64,000 nucleotides of DNA from Rhodococcus sp. W8901 (GCF_013348805.1 NZ_CP054690.1:1-64000), one strand, 5' to 3'; counted from the stretch's first letter, positions 11,839-22,989 are shown. Notes: a model not told the origin generated them from the sequence alone. Made by a program: numbers and translations.

Positions 11839-14568
11839 ATGAAGACCCAATCGCCGCCTGTCAGCAGGCTGGGGAGGCTGTGGAACCTCGAGGGCTGGGG
11901 TCTGCGCTGGAAGGTCACCGCGGTGGTGGCACTCCCGATCACCGTGGCAATGGTGCTGGGCGGTCTGCAGGTGAAGGACGAGTTCAGTCGTGCAGTGAGA
12001 TACAGCAACACTGCGGACCGGGTCGCGGGTGTTCCCGACATCGTCACGCTCAGCAACGAATTCGGCCTGCTCTCCGCCGGCTACGCGGCCGGTACGTTCA
12101 AGAAATCGGACCTCGGGGACTTCAACGAATCGGTCGTCGCGGCTCACGCCGCCGCTGACAATCCCGCGATGCCCGCCGACCTGGCCGATCTGGTGCGGTC
12201 CTCACTGGTCGTGGTCGAGAGCCTCGTGGCCGACATCGAGTCCGGCACCGTGGCCCGCCCGAACCTGCCGGCCGAGACCGCGAAGGTCCGCGAAGACCTG
12301 ATGCGCGTCGTCGACGAGATCGTCGGACCCATCGACGACCCCACCGTCATCGTTGCCTTCCGTCACCTGCACGACCTGGCTGGTGCGCAGCAGGCCCTCA
12401 CGGACCAGGTCGCCGGCATGATGACCCACCTGATGGACACCTCCAAGCCGCCGAGCGCGATGGTCGCCGCGGGCGGTGCGGAGCTCGCGCTGATCGACGC
12501 CATGATGCGCGCGTACCCGGACTCGGTGCCGGTGCTCGAGAAGGCGCGGGATTCAGGGAGGGCTCGTCTCGACCTGATCATCAACTCTCCGGCCAGCCAG
12601 ATCCAGTTCCAGATGCGTGATCTGTTGTACGCGAGCGTCGACAACTACACCGGCCTCGTCGCGAAGACATCCAACACCATCGCTGACACGGTGGCCGCAC
12701 GCGCCGACGAGACTTCCGCCGCAGCGTTGCGCGCCGCGGTCGTGGTGCTTCTGACGCTCCTCGCGACGATCGTGCTGGGTGTGCTGGTCGCCCGGTCGCT
12801 GATCCGCCCGATCCGCCGACTCCGGCGCGGAACGCTCGAGGTGGCCAACGTGGACCTGCCCGAGGCGATCGAACGGATCAAGGTCGGCGACGGCTCCGCG
12901 GTCACCGACTTCGAACCGATCCCGGTGCACACCACCGAGGAGATCGGCCAGCTCGCGCGCGCCGTCGACGACATGCACGGTCAGGCACTCCGGCTCGCCG
13001 GCGAGCAGGCGCACCTCCGGCTGCAGATCGGCGACATGTTCGAGACCCTGGCCCGGCGCAGCAAGTCGCTGGTCGACCAGCAGTTGGGCCTGATCGAGAA
13101 CCTCGAATTCGAGGAGAAGGACCCCAAGCGGCTCGAGAGTCTGTTCCGGCTCGACCATCTCGCGGCCCGCATGCGCCGCAACGGCGACAACCTGCTGATC
13201 CTGTCCGGTAACCGGGTCCGACGCGCCCAGTCCGCCCCCGTGCAGATCGGCGACACGGTGCGCGCCGCGATGTCCGAGGTCGAGAACTATCAGCGGGTGC
13301 AGCTCGGGTCCACTCCGAACGGCGCATTGAGCGGTGCGGTCGCGGCCGACGTCGCGCATCTGCTCGCCGAACTGCTCGACAATGCGCTGCGCGCCTCCCC
13401 GCCGGACAGCAAGGTGTGGATCACGTTCGCGCGTGCCGTCGACGGCGGGGTGCTCCTCGAGATCGAGGACAGTGGAATCGGTATTCCCGCAGAACAACTG
13501 GACGAGATCAACGAGCGTCTCGCATCGGGTGGCGCGGTCGGTCCGGAGACGGCCCGGCACATGGGCCTGTTCGTGGTCAGCCGCCTCGCGGCCCGCCACC
13601 GGCTCACGGTCCGCCTGCGGCGGACATACGAGTCCGCGTCCGATCAGGGCGTCACCGTGAGCGTGCACATTCCCGACACCCTGCTGGTCTCGCAGCTCGA
13701 GATGCCACAGACCGGTCCGGTCCCGCGCGTGGGCACCGCCGGGCTGCCGCAGGTGACCATCGTCCACTCCGGCGAGATGCCGCAACTGGTCGCCGAACCC
13801 GCCCGGCAGGAGCCGGTGCCCGCGGCGAACCCGGCGAGCGCCCTGCCGCGGCGCACTCCCGGTGCGACGGAGCTGCCGCGGCGCACTCCCGGCGCGACGG
13901 AACTGCCGCGGCGCACTCCCGGCGCCGCCGTTCCCGCGCCACTGCCGGTGGATCCCGCTCCCGTGCACCACGCGCCCGAGGAACAGTATTCGCCTCCGCC
14001 GACGCCTCCGCCCGCACAGGCGCCCGCGCCGCTGCCGCCCGTGTCCGAGCCCGCCGCACCGGCTTTCGGCAGTACCGACTCCACCGAGTCCCCGGGCGCC
14101 CAGTCGGTCGACATCACGCCGCCCGCAAGGCGTCACCGTTACCTGAGCAACGCTGCCAAGACCGCGTCGTTCTTCCAGCCGCGTCCGAATGTGGCTCCGT
14201 CCCAGGACGTTACGACCACCGGAACGCCGATCTTCTCCGGCATGGTCACGGACTGGCTCACGGATCCGACCGAGTCGGAGAATCTCGGCAAGTTCGAATG
14301 GACGTCGGCCGCCGACCAGGGTTGGACCGCCGCACACCGGGCCAGTGAGGCCCCGGTCGAGGCCAGGACCGAATCGGGTCTGCCGCAGCGTAAGCCGGGA
14401 CATCGGCTGGTGCCGGGTGGGGTCGACGCCGGCGACCGGGGCGCGAACCGGTCGCGGCTGCGTGACCCGGAAGCCGTCCGTGAGAACCTGAGCCGCCACC
14501 AAAAGGGAACTCGCGAGGGCCGCGCAGTGAGCTCGGCCGACCGCGCCAGTATCGGAGGAGACAGATGA
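11839..14568 (+). CDS. Conservon sensor histidine kinase with nitrate/nitrite-sensing-type domain (CvnA type)
   Basis: A 909-residue membrane kinase. A membrane anchor near residues 28-45 is followed by an extracytoplasmic helical domain of the NIT sensor type (about 50-290), a second membrane segment (about 295-320), a HAMP linker, and a GHKL ATPase with N-box [11 protein letters not shown] near 515 and G-box EDSGIGIP near 548. The long Pro/Ala-rich tail includes three identical ten-residue repeats. It heads a four-gene operon with roadblock, DUF742 and GTPase genes, the actinomycete conservon, in which the kinase-like protein is thought to regulate the GTPase. The ATG is used; an in-frame GTG at 11827 is possible. 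It overlaps the next gene (ATGA). Confidence 0.88.
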   Translation: MKTQSPPVSRLGRLWNLEGWGLRWKVTAVVALPITVAMVLGGLQVKDEFSRAVRYSNTADRVAGVPDIVTLSNEFGLLSAGYAAGTFKKSDLGDFNESVVAAHAAADNPAMPADLADLVRSSLVVVESLVADIESGTVARPNLPAETAKVREDLMRVVDEIVGPIDDPTVIVAFRHLHDLAGAQQALTDQVAGMMTHLMDTSKPPSAMVAAGGAELALIDAMMRAYPDSVPVLEKARDSGRARLDLIINSPASQIQFQMRDLLYASVDNYTGLVAKTSNTIADTVAARADETSAAALRAAVVVLLTLLATIVLGVLVARSLIRPIRRLRRGTLEVANVDLPEAIERIKVGDGSAVTDFEPIPVHTTEEIGQLARAVDDMHGQALRLAGEQAHLRLQIGDMFETLARRSKSLVDQQLGLIENLEFEEKDPKRLESLFRLDHLAARMRRNGDNLLILSGNRVRRAQSAPVQIGDTVRAAMSEVENYQRVQLGSTPNGALSGAVAADVAHLLAELLDNALRASPPDSKVWITFARAVDGGVLLEIEDSGIGIPAEQLDEINERLASGGAVGPETARHMGLFVVSRLAARHRLTVRLRRTYESASDQGVTVSVHIPDTLLVSQLEMPQTGPVPRVGTAGLPQVTIVHSGEMPQLVAEPARQEPVPAANPASALPRRTPGATELPRRTPGATELPRRTPGAAVPAPLPVDPAPVHHAPEEQYSPPPTPPPAQAPAPLPPVSEPAAPAFGSTDSTESPGAQSVDITPPARRHRYLSNAAKTASFFQPRPNVAPSQDVTTTGTPIFSGMVTDWLTDPTESENLGKFEWTSAADQGWTAAHRASEAPVEARTESGLPQRKPGHRLVPGGVDAGDRGANRSRLRDPEAVRENLSRHQKGTREGRAVSSADRASIGGDR
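13843..13932 (+). repeat. Three 30-base tandem repeats in the kinase tail
   Basis: Units begin at 13843, 13873 and 13903 and encode [10 protein letters not shown] repeated; the last copy diverges at its end. The low divergence suggests recent slippage or selection for a repeated docking motif. Confidence 0.85.
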
Positions 14569-15005
14569 GTATCGATCAGGGAATGGTGTCGAACGGGGAT
14601 CAGGGCTCCGGCGGCGCCCGCCCGCTCGACTGGTTGGTCTCGAATTTCGCCAGGGAGATCCCGGGCGTCTCGCACGCCGTGCTGGTGTCCGCGGACGGCC
14701 TGCTCATGGCGGGCAGTGAGCATCTGCCGCTCGATCGTGCGGAGCAGCTCGCGGCGGTCACCTCCGGGCTCGCCAGCCTGTCCGCGGGGGTGTCGAACCT
14801 CTTCGACGGTGGCGGAGTCCTGCAGTCGGTCGTCGAGATGCAGCGCGGCTACCTGTTGCTGATGAGCGTCGGCGACGGATCGCACCTGGCCGCGCTGACC
14901 TCCTCGTCGTGCGACATCGGGCAGGTCGGCTACGAGATGGCACTGCTGGTCGAGCGGGTCGGCAGCTCCGTGCAGGCCACGCCGCGATCGATGTTCGGAT
15001 CCTGA
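14565..15005 (+). CDS. Roadblock/LC7-domain protein (CvnB type)
   Basis: A 146-residue roadblock/LC7 protein, the class that binds small GTPases as an exchange- or activating-like platform. The core starts at [20 protein letters not shown] and has the DGLLMAGS turn and the strand pair [15 protein letters not shown]. The ATG overlaps the kinase stop by four bases, so it should be translationally coupled. It is the second member of the conservon; partner assignment to the downstream GTPase is from knowledge of these operons. Confidence 0.9.
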   Translation: MSIDQGMVSNGDQGSGGARPLDWLVSNFAREIPGVSHAVLVSADGLLMAGSEHLPLDRAEQLAAVTSGLASLSAGVSNLFDGGGVLQSVVEMQRGYLLLMSVGDGSHLAALTSSSCDIGQVGYEMALLVERVGSSVQATPRSMFGS

Positions 15006-15012
15006 CCGGACC

Positions 15013-15393
15013 GTGGCCATGAACGACGAGTACGACGAGGTGAGCGAGCGCGGGCCGAGCCTGGTGCGCCCGTACTCGCTCACTTCCGGCCGGACGAAAC
15101 CGGCGGTGGAACTGGCGCTGGAGGCTCTGATCCAGGCGCTTCCGCCCCGGGATTATCAGACCCCGGACCTGGGAGACATCGAGGCGACGATCATTGCGCT
15201 GTGCGCGCAGTCGCCGTCGGTGGCCGAGATCGCCGCCCGAGTGGGTGTGCCGATCGGTGTGGCACGGGTGCTCGTCGCCGATCTCGTCGAGTCCGGTCAC
15301 CTGCGGATCCTGGCAACTCTCCAAGACGACGCGAGCGACACCGAACGTCGCGAACTTATCGAAAGGGTCCTCGGTGGACTACGGAACATCTAG
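15013..15393 (+). CDS. DUF742 protein (CvnC type)
   Basis: A 126-residue DUF742 protein with the conserved VRPYSLTSGRT segment near residue 18 and a winged-helix-like C-terminal half (VAEIAARVGVPIGVARVLVADL) that resembles a DNA- or protein-binding helix-turn-helix. Third conservon member. The start may be GTG 15013 or ATG 15019; neither has a strong ribosome-binding site. Its end overlaps the GTPase start by 20 bases. Confidence 0.87.
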   Translation: MAMNDEYDEVSERGPSLVRPYSLTSGRTKPAVELALEALIQALPPRDYQTPDLGDIEATIIALCAQSPSVAEIAARVGVPIGVARVLVADLVESGHLRILATLQDDASDTERRELIERVLGGLRNI

Positions 15394-15961
15394 CTCTGAG
15401 CGCAACCGGGTGACCTCGACCAAGATCGTCATTGCGGGCGGCTTCGGTGTCGGCAAGACCACTCTCGTCGGCGCGGTGTCGGAGATCGTCCCGCTGCGGA
15501 CGGAGGCGCTGGTCACCAACGCCTCCGACGGTGTGGACAATCTCACGGCCACCCCACAGAAGTCGACCACCACCGTGGCGATGGACTTCGGGCGCATCAG
15601 CCTCGCACCGGACCTGATCCTGTATCTGTTCGGAACGCCGGGACAGCAGCGGTTCTGGTTCATGTGGGACGACCTGATCCGCGGTGCGATCGGTGCGATC
15701 GTGTTGATCGACACCCGCAGACTGGACGAGTCGTTCGCCGCGGTCGACTATTTCGAGGCCCGCAACCTGCCGTTCGTGGTCGCGGTCAACGAGTTCGACG
15801 ACGCGCCGCGGTACCCACTCGAGGAGATTCGTCAGGCACTCGCGGTGTCGGCGCAGGTGCCGATCCTGTCCATCGACGCCCGCAACCGGGAGTCGGCGAA
15901 GGCCGCATTGGTCGCGATCACCGAGTACGCGCTCACCCGGCTCGGTCAGACGGTCGGGTAG
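15374..15961 (+). CDS. Conservon small GTP-binding protein (CvnD type)
   Basis: A 195-residue Ras-like G protein. P-loop GGFGVGKTT at about residues 22-30, switch region containing STTTVAMDFG, the G3 motif as GTPGQQRF near 89 and the base-recognition motif as VNEFD near 139. It lacks a membrane segment, so membrane contact would come through the kinase. GTG 15374 follows GAAAGGG and overlaps the DUF742 gene. An inverted repeat (GCCGGC / GCCGGC) just after the stop may end the operon. Confidence 0.9.
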   Translation: MDYGTSSSERNRVTSTKIVIAGGFGVGKTTLVGAVSEIVPLRTEALVTNASDGVDNLTATPQKSTTTVAMDFGRISLAPDLILYLFGTPGQQRFWFMWDDLIRGAIGAIVLIDTRRLDESFAAVDYFEARNLPFVVAVNEFDDAPRYPLEEIRQALAVSAQVPILSIDARNRESAKAALVAITEYALTRLGQTVG

Positions 15962-16167
15962 AACCCCGCCGGCACCAGCTTCGCCGGCGCATCCGACTCG
16001 ACGCGTAGGCCGGGCAATCAGCGAGTGCTGCCAGGTCTGGCTGACCTGCACCTATAGACTTGACGGGTTGCGCGTGCCTGGCATCGGAGCCATCGAGCTT
16101 CAACGCTTCGCACGCCCAGGGTCCACAGGCTCTACCAGGACCGTTTTGCTGAGAAGAAGAGGAGCCG

Positions 16168-18681
<2,514 letters not shown>

Positions 18682-19920
18682 TTGAGCACTCCCCAACAGC
18701 CCGGCGACGGCAAGAAGGACGGTAAGCCGGACGAAACGCCCGGTAAGCCGGCCTCCGGCTCGGCCGACGCGAATCCTGCTGCGGGGTCGGCCGAGTCGGC
18801 CGACCCCGCGCAGGGCAGCGCTCCCGCGCAGGGTCCGGGTCCGCAGAAGCCTCCGGTCCAGAGGCCGGCGGAGCAGAAGGCACCTGAGCAGAAGCCCGCG
18901 GAGCAGAAGGCACCTGTGCAGAAGCCGGCGGAGCAGAAGGCGCCCGAGCAGAAGCGGCCGGGACAGACGCCGCCGTGGCAGCGGGGACAGCAGCAACAGC
19001 AGCGTGTGCCGCAGACCAACCTGAGCCGCCCGGGTGGACCCGTCACGGGTCAGGGTGCGCCGGGTCAGGGTGCGCCGGGTCAGGCCGGGGGGCCCAAGCC
19101 TCCCGTCGGCCCGGCCAAGCCGAGCACCAACGGCAAGGCGGCCCCGTCTGCCCCGGCCAAGTCCACCCGGCCTGTCGTGACGGGCACGGCCGCTCCCAAG
19201 CCGCCGGCTCAGCCCCAGGCTCAGCCGCCGGCCGGGCCCAGCAGGCCCGCCCGGCCCGTCGTGACCGGTACGGCGGCCCCGAAGCCACCCACGTCCTCTC
19301 CTGCGGCCCCTGGCGGGCCGCAAGGGGGTGCGGGCGGCCCGGAGGCGGGACAGACCGCGAAGGCGGCGGCGAAGGCCGCGGCCAAGTCGAAGGCGGCGGT
19401 CATCGACGGGCCCACCCGCAGCATCGCCCGCACCGATCTGGCAAAGGACATGCCGGACCTGTCGGCGGTGAAGCATCCGGTGCCCGCCGGTGCCCCGGCT
19501 GCAGCCGGCTCGGCCCGCAAGGCGGCCGCTGCCGCGCTCACCGTGTCGACCCCGGCCGAGGGTGAGGGACTACGGGCGACGGTCCAGGTGCGCCGCGTCG
19601 ACCCGTGGTCGATGCTCAAGGTGTCGCTGGTGATCTCGGTGGCGCTGTTCTTCGTGTGGATGGTCGCCGTGGGCCTGCTGTACGTCGTTCTCGACGGCAT
19701 GGGCGTGTGGGACAGGCTCAACAGTGCCTTCACCGAGATCGTGACCGACACCGGCAGCGGTGGACTGGTGACGTCCGGTCAGGTGTTCGGTTACTCGGCC
19801 CTGATCGGGCTGATCAATGTGGTGCTTATCACAGCGATCGCGACGATCGGTTCGTTCATCTACAACCTGTGTTCCGACCTGGTCGGCGGCGTGCAGGTCA
19901 CTTTGGCAGACCCCGACTGA
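18682..19920 (+). CDS. DUF3566 membrane protein with long disordered N-terminus
   Basis: A 412-residue protein equivalent in position to Rv0007 next to gyrA in mycobacteria. Residues 1-300 are Pro/Ala/Gln/Lys-rich and include repeats of [10 protein letters not shown] type; the conserved DUF3566 domain begins at [14 protein letters not shown] near 306 and has two membrane helices (about 315-338 and 372-393). The TTG start abuts the gyrA stop without a gap; GAAGGAG at 18670-18676 is its ribosome-binding site. Function unknown; a cell-envelope or division role is guessed from context only. Confidence 0.85.
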   Translation: MSTPQQPGDGKKDGKPDETPGKPASGSADANPAAGSAESADPAQGSAPAQGPGPQKPPVQRPAEQKAPEQKPAEQKAPVQKPAEQKAPEQKRPGQTPPWQRGQQQQQRVPQTNLSRPGGPVTGQGAPGQGAPGQAGGPKPPVGPAKPSTNGKAAPSAPAKSTRPVVTGTAAPKPPAQPQAQPPAGPSRPARPVVTGTAAPKPPTSSPAAPGGPQGGAGGPEAGQTAKAAAKAAAKSKAAVIDGPTRSIARTDLAKDMPDLSAVKHPVPAGAPAAAGSARKAAAAALTVSTPAEGEGLRATVQVRRVDPWSMLKVSLVISVALFFVWMVAVGLLYVVLDGMGVWDRLNSAFTEIVTDTGSGGLVTSGQVFGYSALIGLINVVLITAIATIGSFIYNLCSDLVGGVQVTLADPD

Positions 19921-19995
19921 CCAGGCAAAAGAGTGCCCCGCCGGAGCCGTTTTGGTATCCGACGCTTCGGTGGGGTAATCTTCTGCCCGGTTCAA

Positions 19996-20069
19996 GGGCC
20001 TATAGCTCAGGCGGTTAGAGCGCTTCGCTGATAACGAAGAGGTCGGAGGTTCAAGTCCTCCTAGGCCCA
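19996..20069 (+). tRNA. tRNA-Ile (anticodon GAT)
   Basis: 74 nucleotides with a perfect seven-pair acceptor stem GGGCCTA/TAGGCCC, D-arm TAGCTCAG, anticodon loop CTGATAA and T-arm GGAGGTTCAAGTCCTCC. CCA is not encoded. Confidence 0.98.
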
Positions 20070-20098
20070 CTCCACGTGCCAACGAAGGGGTTACCAAC

Positions 20099-20209
20099 GT
20101 GAAGGTCATCCTGATTACGGGAGCCGGATTGCTGGTGGCTCTCGGGCTCGCCAAGTTGCTGTCCAAGCGACGCGGTGAAGATGTCTGGCACGAGGTCACA
20201 AGTCGCTGA
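20099..20209 (+). CDS. DLW-39-type small membrane protein
   Basis: A 36-residue reading frame between the two tRNAs: GTG start at 20099 (start VKVILITGAG), one N-terminal hydrophobic helix, basic patch LLSKRRGED, and the ending VWHEVTSR. The size, membrane helix and D-x-W motif match the DLW-39 family of actinobacterial micro-proteins found near the gyrA/tRNA-Ile/tRNA-Ala locus. GAAGGGG at 20084-20090 is a plausible ribosome-binding site. Function unknown. Confidence 0.75.
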   Translation: MKVILITGAGLLVALGLAKLLSKRRGEDVWHEVTSR

Positions 20210-20235
20210 ATTCGGTTTCCGGAACCAGTGCAGAC

Positions 20236-20308
20236 GGGGCCTTAGCTCAGTTGGTAGAGCGCTGCCTTTGCAAGGCAGATGTCAGGAGTTCGAATCTCCT
20301 AGGCTCCA
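20236..20308 (+). tRNA. tRNA-Ala (anticodon TGC)
   Basis: 73 nucleotides: acceptor GGGGCCT/AGGCTCC with one G-T pair, D-arm TAGCTCAG, anticodon loop TTTGCAA, T-arm CAGGAGTTCGAATCTCCT. CCA is not encoded. Its 3' half is the integration site of the remnant element that follows. Confidence 0.98.
20282..20308. other. Probable attachment site at the 3' end of tRNA-Ala
   Basis: The C-terminal codons of the integrase remnant read back through the T-arm and acceptor of tRNA-Ala, the arrangement left by phages or islands that integrate into tRNA genes. I found no second copy of this core within the next 3 kb. Confidence 0.6.
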
Positions 20309-20326
20309 CAGGTTAGTACGCAGATC

Positions 20327-20360
20327 AGAGCCACTTTCTCGGGAATGAGAAGGTGGCTCT
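20327..20360. terminator. Hairpin terminator between tRNA-Ala and integrase remnant
   Basis: AGAGCCAC + TTTCTC (20327-20340) pairs with GAGAAG + GTGGCTCT (20347-20360) with one wobble pair, loop GGGAAT, then TTCTCG. It would end transcription leaving the tRNA operon. Confidence 0.65.
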
Positions 20361-20840
20361 TTCTCGTTGCTGGGCACATTTTGGGCACACTCGGCGCTCG
20401 AGTCTGATGATTCCGAGCCAGGTCTAGCGAGGTTGTGCAGCCGCTTCGCGATCATCCCGAGGTCGTCAAACAGGTGCCCGTAGCGGTCCAACGTCAGCGC
20501 AGCCGACGAGTGCCCGAGCATCCGCTGCAACGTCTTGATGTTCGCGCCGGCCGTGATCACCAGCGACGCCGCCGTATGCCGCAGCTCGTGCGGTGTCAGG
20601 CCCTCCGGGACCGCCGTCGCCTTCACCGCCTTGTCCCACCACCTCCGGCGCACGTTCCCGGCCCGCAGATAGCCGCCACGGCTGTCGGGGAACACCAGGG
20701 CATCGGGGGAGCAGCTTTCTACGCGCTCGCGCAGCAGATCGACGACGAACCCCGGCACTGGCACATCCCGCGCCTGGTTCGACTTCGTGCTGATCGGCTG
20801 CCTTCGCCGACAGATCGACCTGGTGAACCCAAGCCTGTGT

Positions 20841-21174
20841 GGGGCCCTTCATTGTTCCAACTGTTCGATCTTCCACAGGTGGACCAGCCGCCGGACTCCA
20901 GGGTGACGGCATTGCCTGAAGATGTCGAGGGGCGGTAGCCCGTGACTGTCCGCCGGAGTCGCGCCCTCTCTCCGCTGGGCCTTCCCCGCAGAAGAGGTCC
21001 GACCTGATCGGCTTTCAAACACGGGCAGGTCCGGCCCAGTTCTGCGCCGATCGCCGCAAAGGGTACGCACTGGTGCGTACCCCTGAAACTTCTTGCGAGT
21101 GACACGATGTCCCTTGCGAGCTCACTCGACGGGAGCGTTGCCCGCCCGCTGGCCCGCTGCATCCGGATCTGTGC
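20841..21174. other. Decayed stretch of the tRNA-Ala element
   Basis: About 330 bases without a convincing gene. It includes a perfect inverted repeat, GGGTACGCA (21061-21069) and TGCGTACCC (21074-21082) around CTGG, that could be an operator or a terminator for the leftward genes to its right. Confidence 0.5.
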
Positions 21175-21609
21175 CTACATCTGGGCGACGGCGTCGCGGA
21201 CGTTGGGCAGGCCGAGCAGTGCACGCATCACCTCGTACGGGACCGGGCCATCCATGTGCTCGACGAGCGCCCTCAGCACGAGCCGGCCGGGGACGACCAC
21301 CCCGAGATCGGAGACTTCGGCTGGCGCGTCCTTGGCGTAGTCGTCCCATTCCTCGCCGTGCCAGGTGCCGACGCGAATCGGGTTGTGGATTGTGTCGACG
21401 GCGTAGACCGTGAACGGCCCCGGCAGTAGCGGAAGCAGATGCTCGGTGACGAGCTGTCGCAGTATCGGGTGAGTGTCGATGTCCCAGCGTTGTCTCGGCT
21501 CGATGAGTCCGGCGTCTTCGGCGTCCTGGATCCACTCCCCGACGACGTCGCCATCAGTGAATCCCCATTTGCTGAACAGGCCATTGGCGGGCAGGTACAG
21601 GTCATTCAC
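21175..21609 (-). CDS. Unknown protein of the tRNA-Ala element
   Basis: 144 residues, no family recognised. It begins VNDLYLPANGLFSKWGF and carries a WHGEEWDDYAKD motif and an acidic, soluble composition without a membrane helix. GTG 21609 is chosen because GAGGAAG lies about eight bases upstream and because it overlaps the stop of the preceding small gene by four bases (GTGA); a longer frame upstream to 21798 would run over two other genes. It is the last of four overlapping leftward genes, a phage- or island-like arrangement. Confidence 0.65.
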   Translation of the reverse strand: MNDLYLPANGLFSKWGFTDGDVVGEWIQDAEDAGLIEPRQRWDIDTHPILRQLVTEHLLPLLPGPFTVYAVDTIHNPIRVGTWHGEEWDDYAKDAPAEVSDLGVVVPGRLVLRALVEHMDGPVPYEVMRALLGLPNVRDAVAQM

Positions 21610-21725
21610 CGGTGCTTCTTCCTCGTCTGTCGTTTGCGGCGGAGGTTGGCGCGGCGTCGTCGGAGGGACCGCGCGCTGCGGGGCAGGGCGTCCCCGAACA
21701 GCAGTCGCAGCGCGCCCCGGATCAC
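21606..21725 (-). CDS. Very basic small protein of the element
   Basis: 39 residues, GTG start at 21725 lying within the stop region of the preceding gene (ATGTGA). The first half is amphipathic (VIRGALRLLFGDALP) and the second half is almost entirely Arg/Lys. Its stop overlaps the next gene's GTG. No family recognised; the coupling on both sides is the main support. Confidence 0.45.
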   Translation of the reverse strand: MIRGALRLLFGDALPRSARSLRRRRANLRRKRQTRKKHR

Positions 21726-21964
21726 ATCGGGGAAGGTGACCGCGACCGAGTACTCGCGGGCCGACGGTGGTGGTTCGTACAGGCAGGCTCTCCGACACGC
21801 CGGACCATCACGGGCCCGTTCTTCGCTGACCATTCCTCGTTCTCGCGCTGCATCCGCTTCGCCCGATGCTCGGCAGGCTTCTCCCACCACGTCGCCGCAC
21901 ACGAGTTCGTCATGGCTCGAGTATCCCAAGATGCGTACTTGGGCGCTGGCGTCGTTGCTGTCAC
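21722..21964 (-). CDS. Small unknown protein of the element
   Basis: 80 residues, GTG start overlapping the preceding stop by four bases (GTGA). The central part (ATWWEKPAEHRAKRMQRENE) is charged and probably helical; the end is Arg/Ser/Pro-rich. No family recognised. An internal ATG (start MTNSCAATWW) is an alternative start. Confidence 0.5.
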   Translation of the reverse strand: MTATTPAPKYASWDTRAMTNSCAATWWEKPAEHRAKRMQRENEEWSAKNGPVMVRRVGEPACTNHHRRPASTRSRSPSPM

Positions 21965-22179
21965 CCGATAGCTGGTCGTCGCGCGACTATGCCATCACCC
22001 GGCTCGTCGTCGGAGGTGAGGAGCAGACTCCAATTCGTCTGCCGGGCCAGTGCATCGAAGACCCTCTTGGCGCGTTCCCGGCGCGGGGCCAGTTCTCCGA
22101 GGTAGCGGATCGCGACCAGTGTCTCGTCCGAATCTGAATCACCGTAGATATCGACCCGCGTGCGATCGTCTGGGTTCAT
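21961..22179 (-). CDS. Small unknown protein, first gene of the leftward element operon
   Basis: 72 residues from ATG 22179 (start MNPDDRTRVDIYG), acidic, with ETLVAIRYLGELAPRRERAK in the middle. A GTG three bases upstream is possible. It is followed without gaps by three more overlapping genes. No family recognised. Confidence 0.55.
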   Translation of the reverse strand: MNPDDRTRVDIYGDSDSDETLVAIRYLGELAPRRERAKRVFDALARQTNWSLLLTSDDEPGDGIVARRPAIG

Positions 22180-22327
22180 CACGGATGCCGGCCATCCTTG
22201 ACGACAGCTCCCAGGACCTCGGCTACAAGGGCCGCTACAACCACAGATGCAGGTCCAGTCACTTCGACGTAGTCGAGATTTGCCACCCTCGGAACCTCAC
22301 GCATCTATGGATCATCCATCCCCGCCC

Positions 22328-22475
22328 GGCCGAGAGACGATTGTGAATCTCGGCCAGACGGAGAAGCGACGCGCGGGACTTGCACCCGGACCTTCCCGCT
22401 GTACGGGGGTGAGCTACTTCCTCCAGGGGCCGCAACTGGAGTGGCGCTTTCCTTCGGGAGAGCGCCTTTTGTGTT
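22328..22475 (+). ncRNA. Candidate structured small RNA
   Basis: Four consecutive hairpins end in a textbook intrinsic terminator and no protein gene explains that terminator. GGCCGAGA (22328-22335) pairs with TCTCGGCC (22348-22355). I do not recognise the family, and a promoter cannot be assigned. Confidence 0.3.
22443..22470 (+). terminator. Strong rho-independent terminator with TTCG tetraloop
   Basis: GGCGCTTTCC (22443-22452) pairs with GGAGAGCGCC (22457-22466), including one wobble pair, around the loop TTCG, followed by TTTTGTGTTT. Confidence 0.85.
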
Positions 22476-22614
22476 TCCGGGGTCCCGTGCCACGGCGGAC
22501 GTCGCACACGCCCTGCTGCGCGCGACATGGTGCGCTGCGCGGTAGACGGCGCGCGGGCGGCGATTCTGCGCGCAGCAGGGCGGCTGGGGGCCTTCTGGGG
22601 CCCGGGCGGGTCGA

Positions 22615-22989
22615 TCAGCCCGTGATCATGTCTTCCTGGCCCCAGACGGCGCGCATGCTGACGATCTTGCCGGCGTCGTCGAACTCCATGATGTCGATGG
22701 GTGCGATCTCGGCGGTCTGATCGCCGATCTTCGTGATCAGACGGAAGTGGAAGGCCGCGGTGTTGGCCGCGATGCGCAGCGTCACCAGCTCGGCCTCCTG
22801 GTCCAGCGGCTCGATGATCGCGTAGAACTCACGGATCGACTCGCGCGTGGTGCGGGGCTCGGTGCCCACGGGATCCTCGACGCTGGCGCCCTCGGCGTAC
22901 AGCGCCAGGATGTCGTCGGCGGTGCCGCTCGCGACAGCCTTGATGTAGCTCTCGACGGTGCTCCGGATGCTCTCGGGTGACGCGGCCAT
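22615..22989 (-). CDS. Steroid delta-isomerase (ketosteroid isomerase, SnoaL/NTF2 fold)
   Basis: Moves the double bond of 3-oxo-delta-5 steroids to the conjugated delta-4 position. At 124 residues it has the size of bacterial ketosteroid isomerases and aligns by eye with the Pseudomonas enzyme: Tyr15, Asp39 (in VEDPVG) and Asp99 (in IDIMEFDD) match its Tyr16, Asp40 and Asp103. The ATG at 22989 follows GGAGGAGC. A site fitting the KstR operator consensus lies 17 bases upstream, so sterol-responsive control is likely. Confidence 0.87.
   Translation of the reverse strand: MAASPESIRSTVESYIKAVASGTADDILALYAEGASVEDPVGTEPRTTRESIREFYAIIEPLDQEAELVTLRIAANTAAFHFRLITKIGDQTAEIAPIDIMEFDDAGKIVSMRAVWGQEDMITG

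Larger units (their letters stand above)
20282..20840 (-). pseudogene. Tyrosine integrase, C-terminal remnant
   Basis: The C-terminal catalytic half of a phage-type tyrosine recombinase is present. From about 20840 the frame reads STKSNQARDVPVPGFVVDLL, then carries the catalytic HELRHTAASL (His and Arg of the HxxR box), LGHSSAALTLDRYGHL (second His and the nucleophile Tyr), and ends inside tRNA-Ala. The first catalytic arginine, the core-binding domain and the arm-binding domain are missing; upstream sequence on this strand gives no integrase similarity in any frame. It is therefore a 5'-truncated, inactive remnant. Confidence 0.8.
22183..22614. other. Gene-free structured region at the right end of the element
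   Basis: 432 bases with no credible protein gene. On the plus strand it holds an 8-pair hairpin (22328-22355), CCCG/CGGG and CTCCAG/CTGGAG hairpins between about 22395 and 22441, and a strong terminator at 22443-22470. Minus-strand sequence 22361-22432 resembles a tRNA lacking its D-loop. Confidence 0.5.

Noticed and set aside
12553-14502. Long minus-strand open frame opposite the sensor kinase
   Set aside because: Antisense shadow of high-GC third positions; the plus strand has clear kinase domains.
15532-15540. Perfect DnaA box in the conservon GTPase gene, and another at 51461-51469 in the beta-propeller gene
   Set aside because: Single boxes inside coding sequence (Val-Asp-Asn and Leu-Ser-Thr codons) are expected by chance; unlike 29.0 kb there is no clustering.
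21606-21929. 107-codon minus frame in the tRNA-Ala element
   Set aside because: Its first two thirds overlap another gene out of phase; only the last 39 codons, coupled on both sides, look real.
22361-22432. A functional tRNA on the minus strand
   Set aside because: It has a T-arm-like and a D-arm-start-like sequence but lacks a D-loop, has a weak anticodon stem and a mismatched acceptor; at most a remnant.
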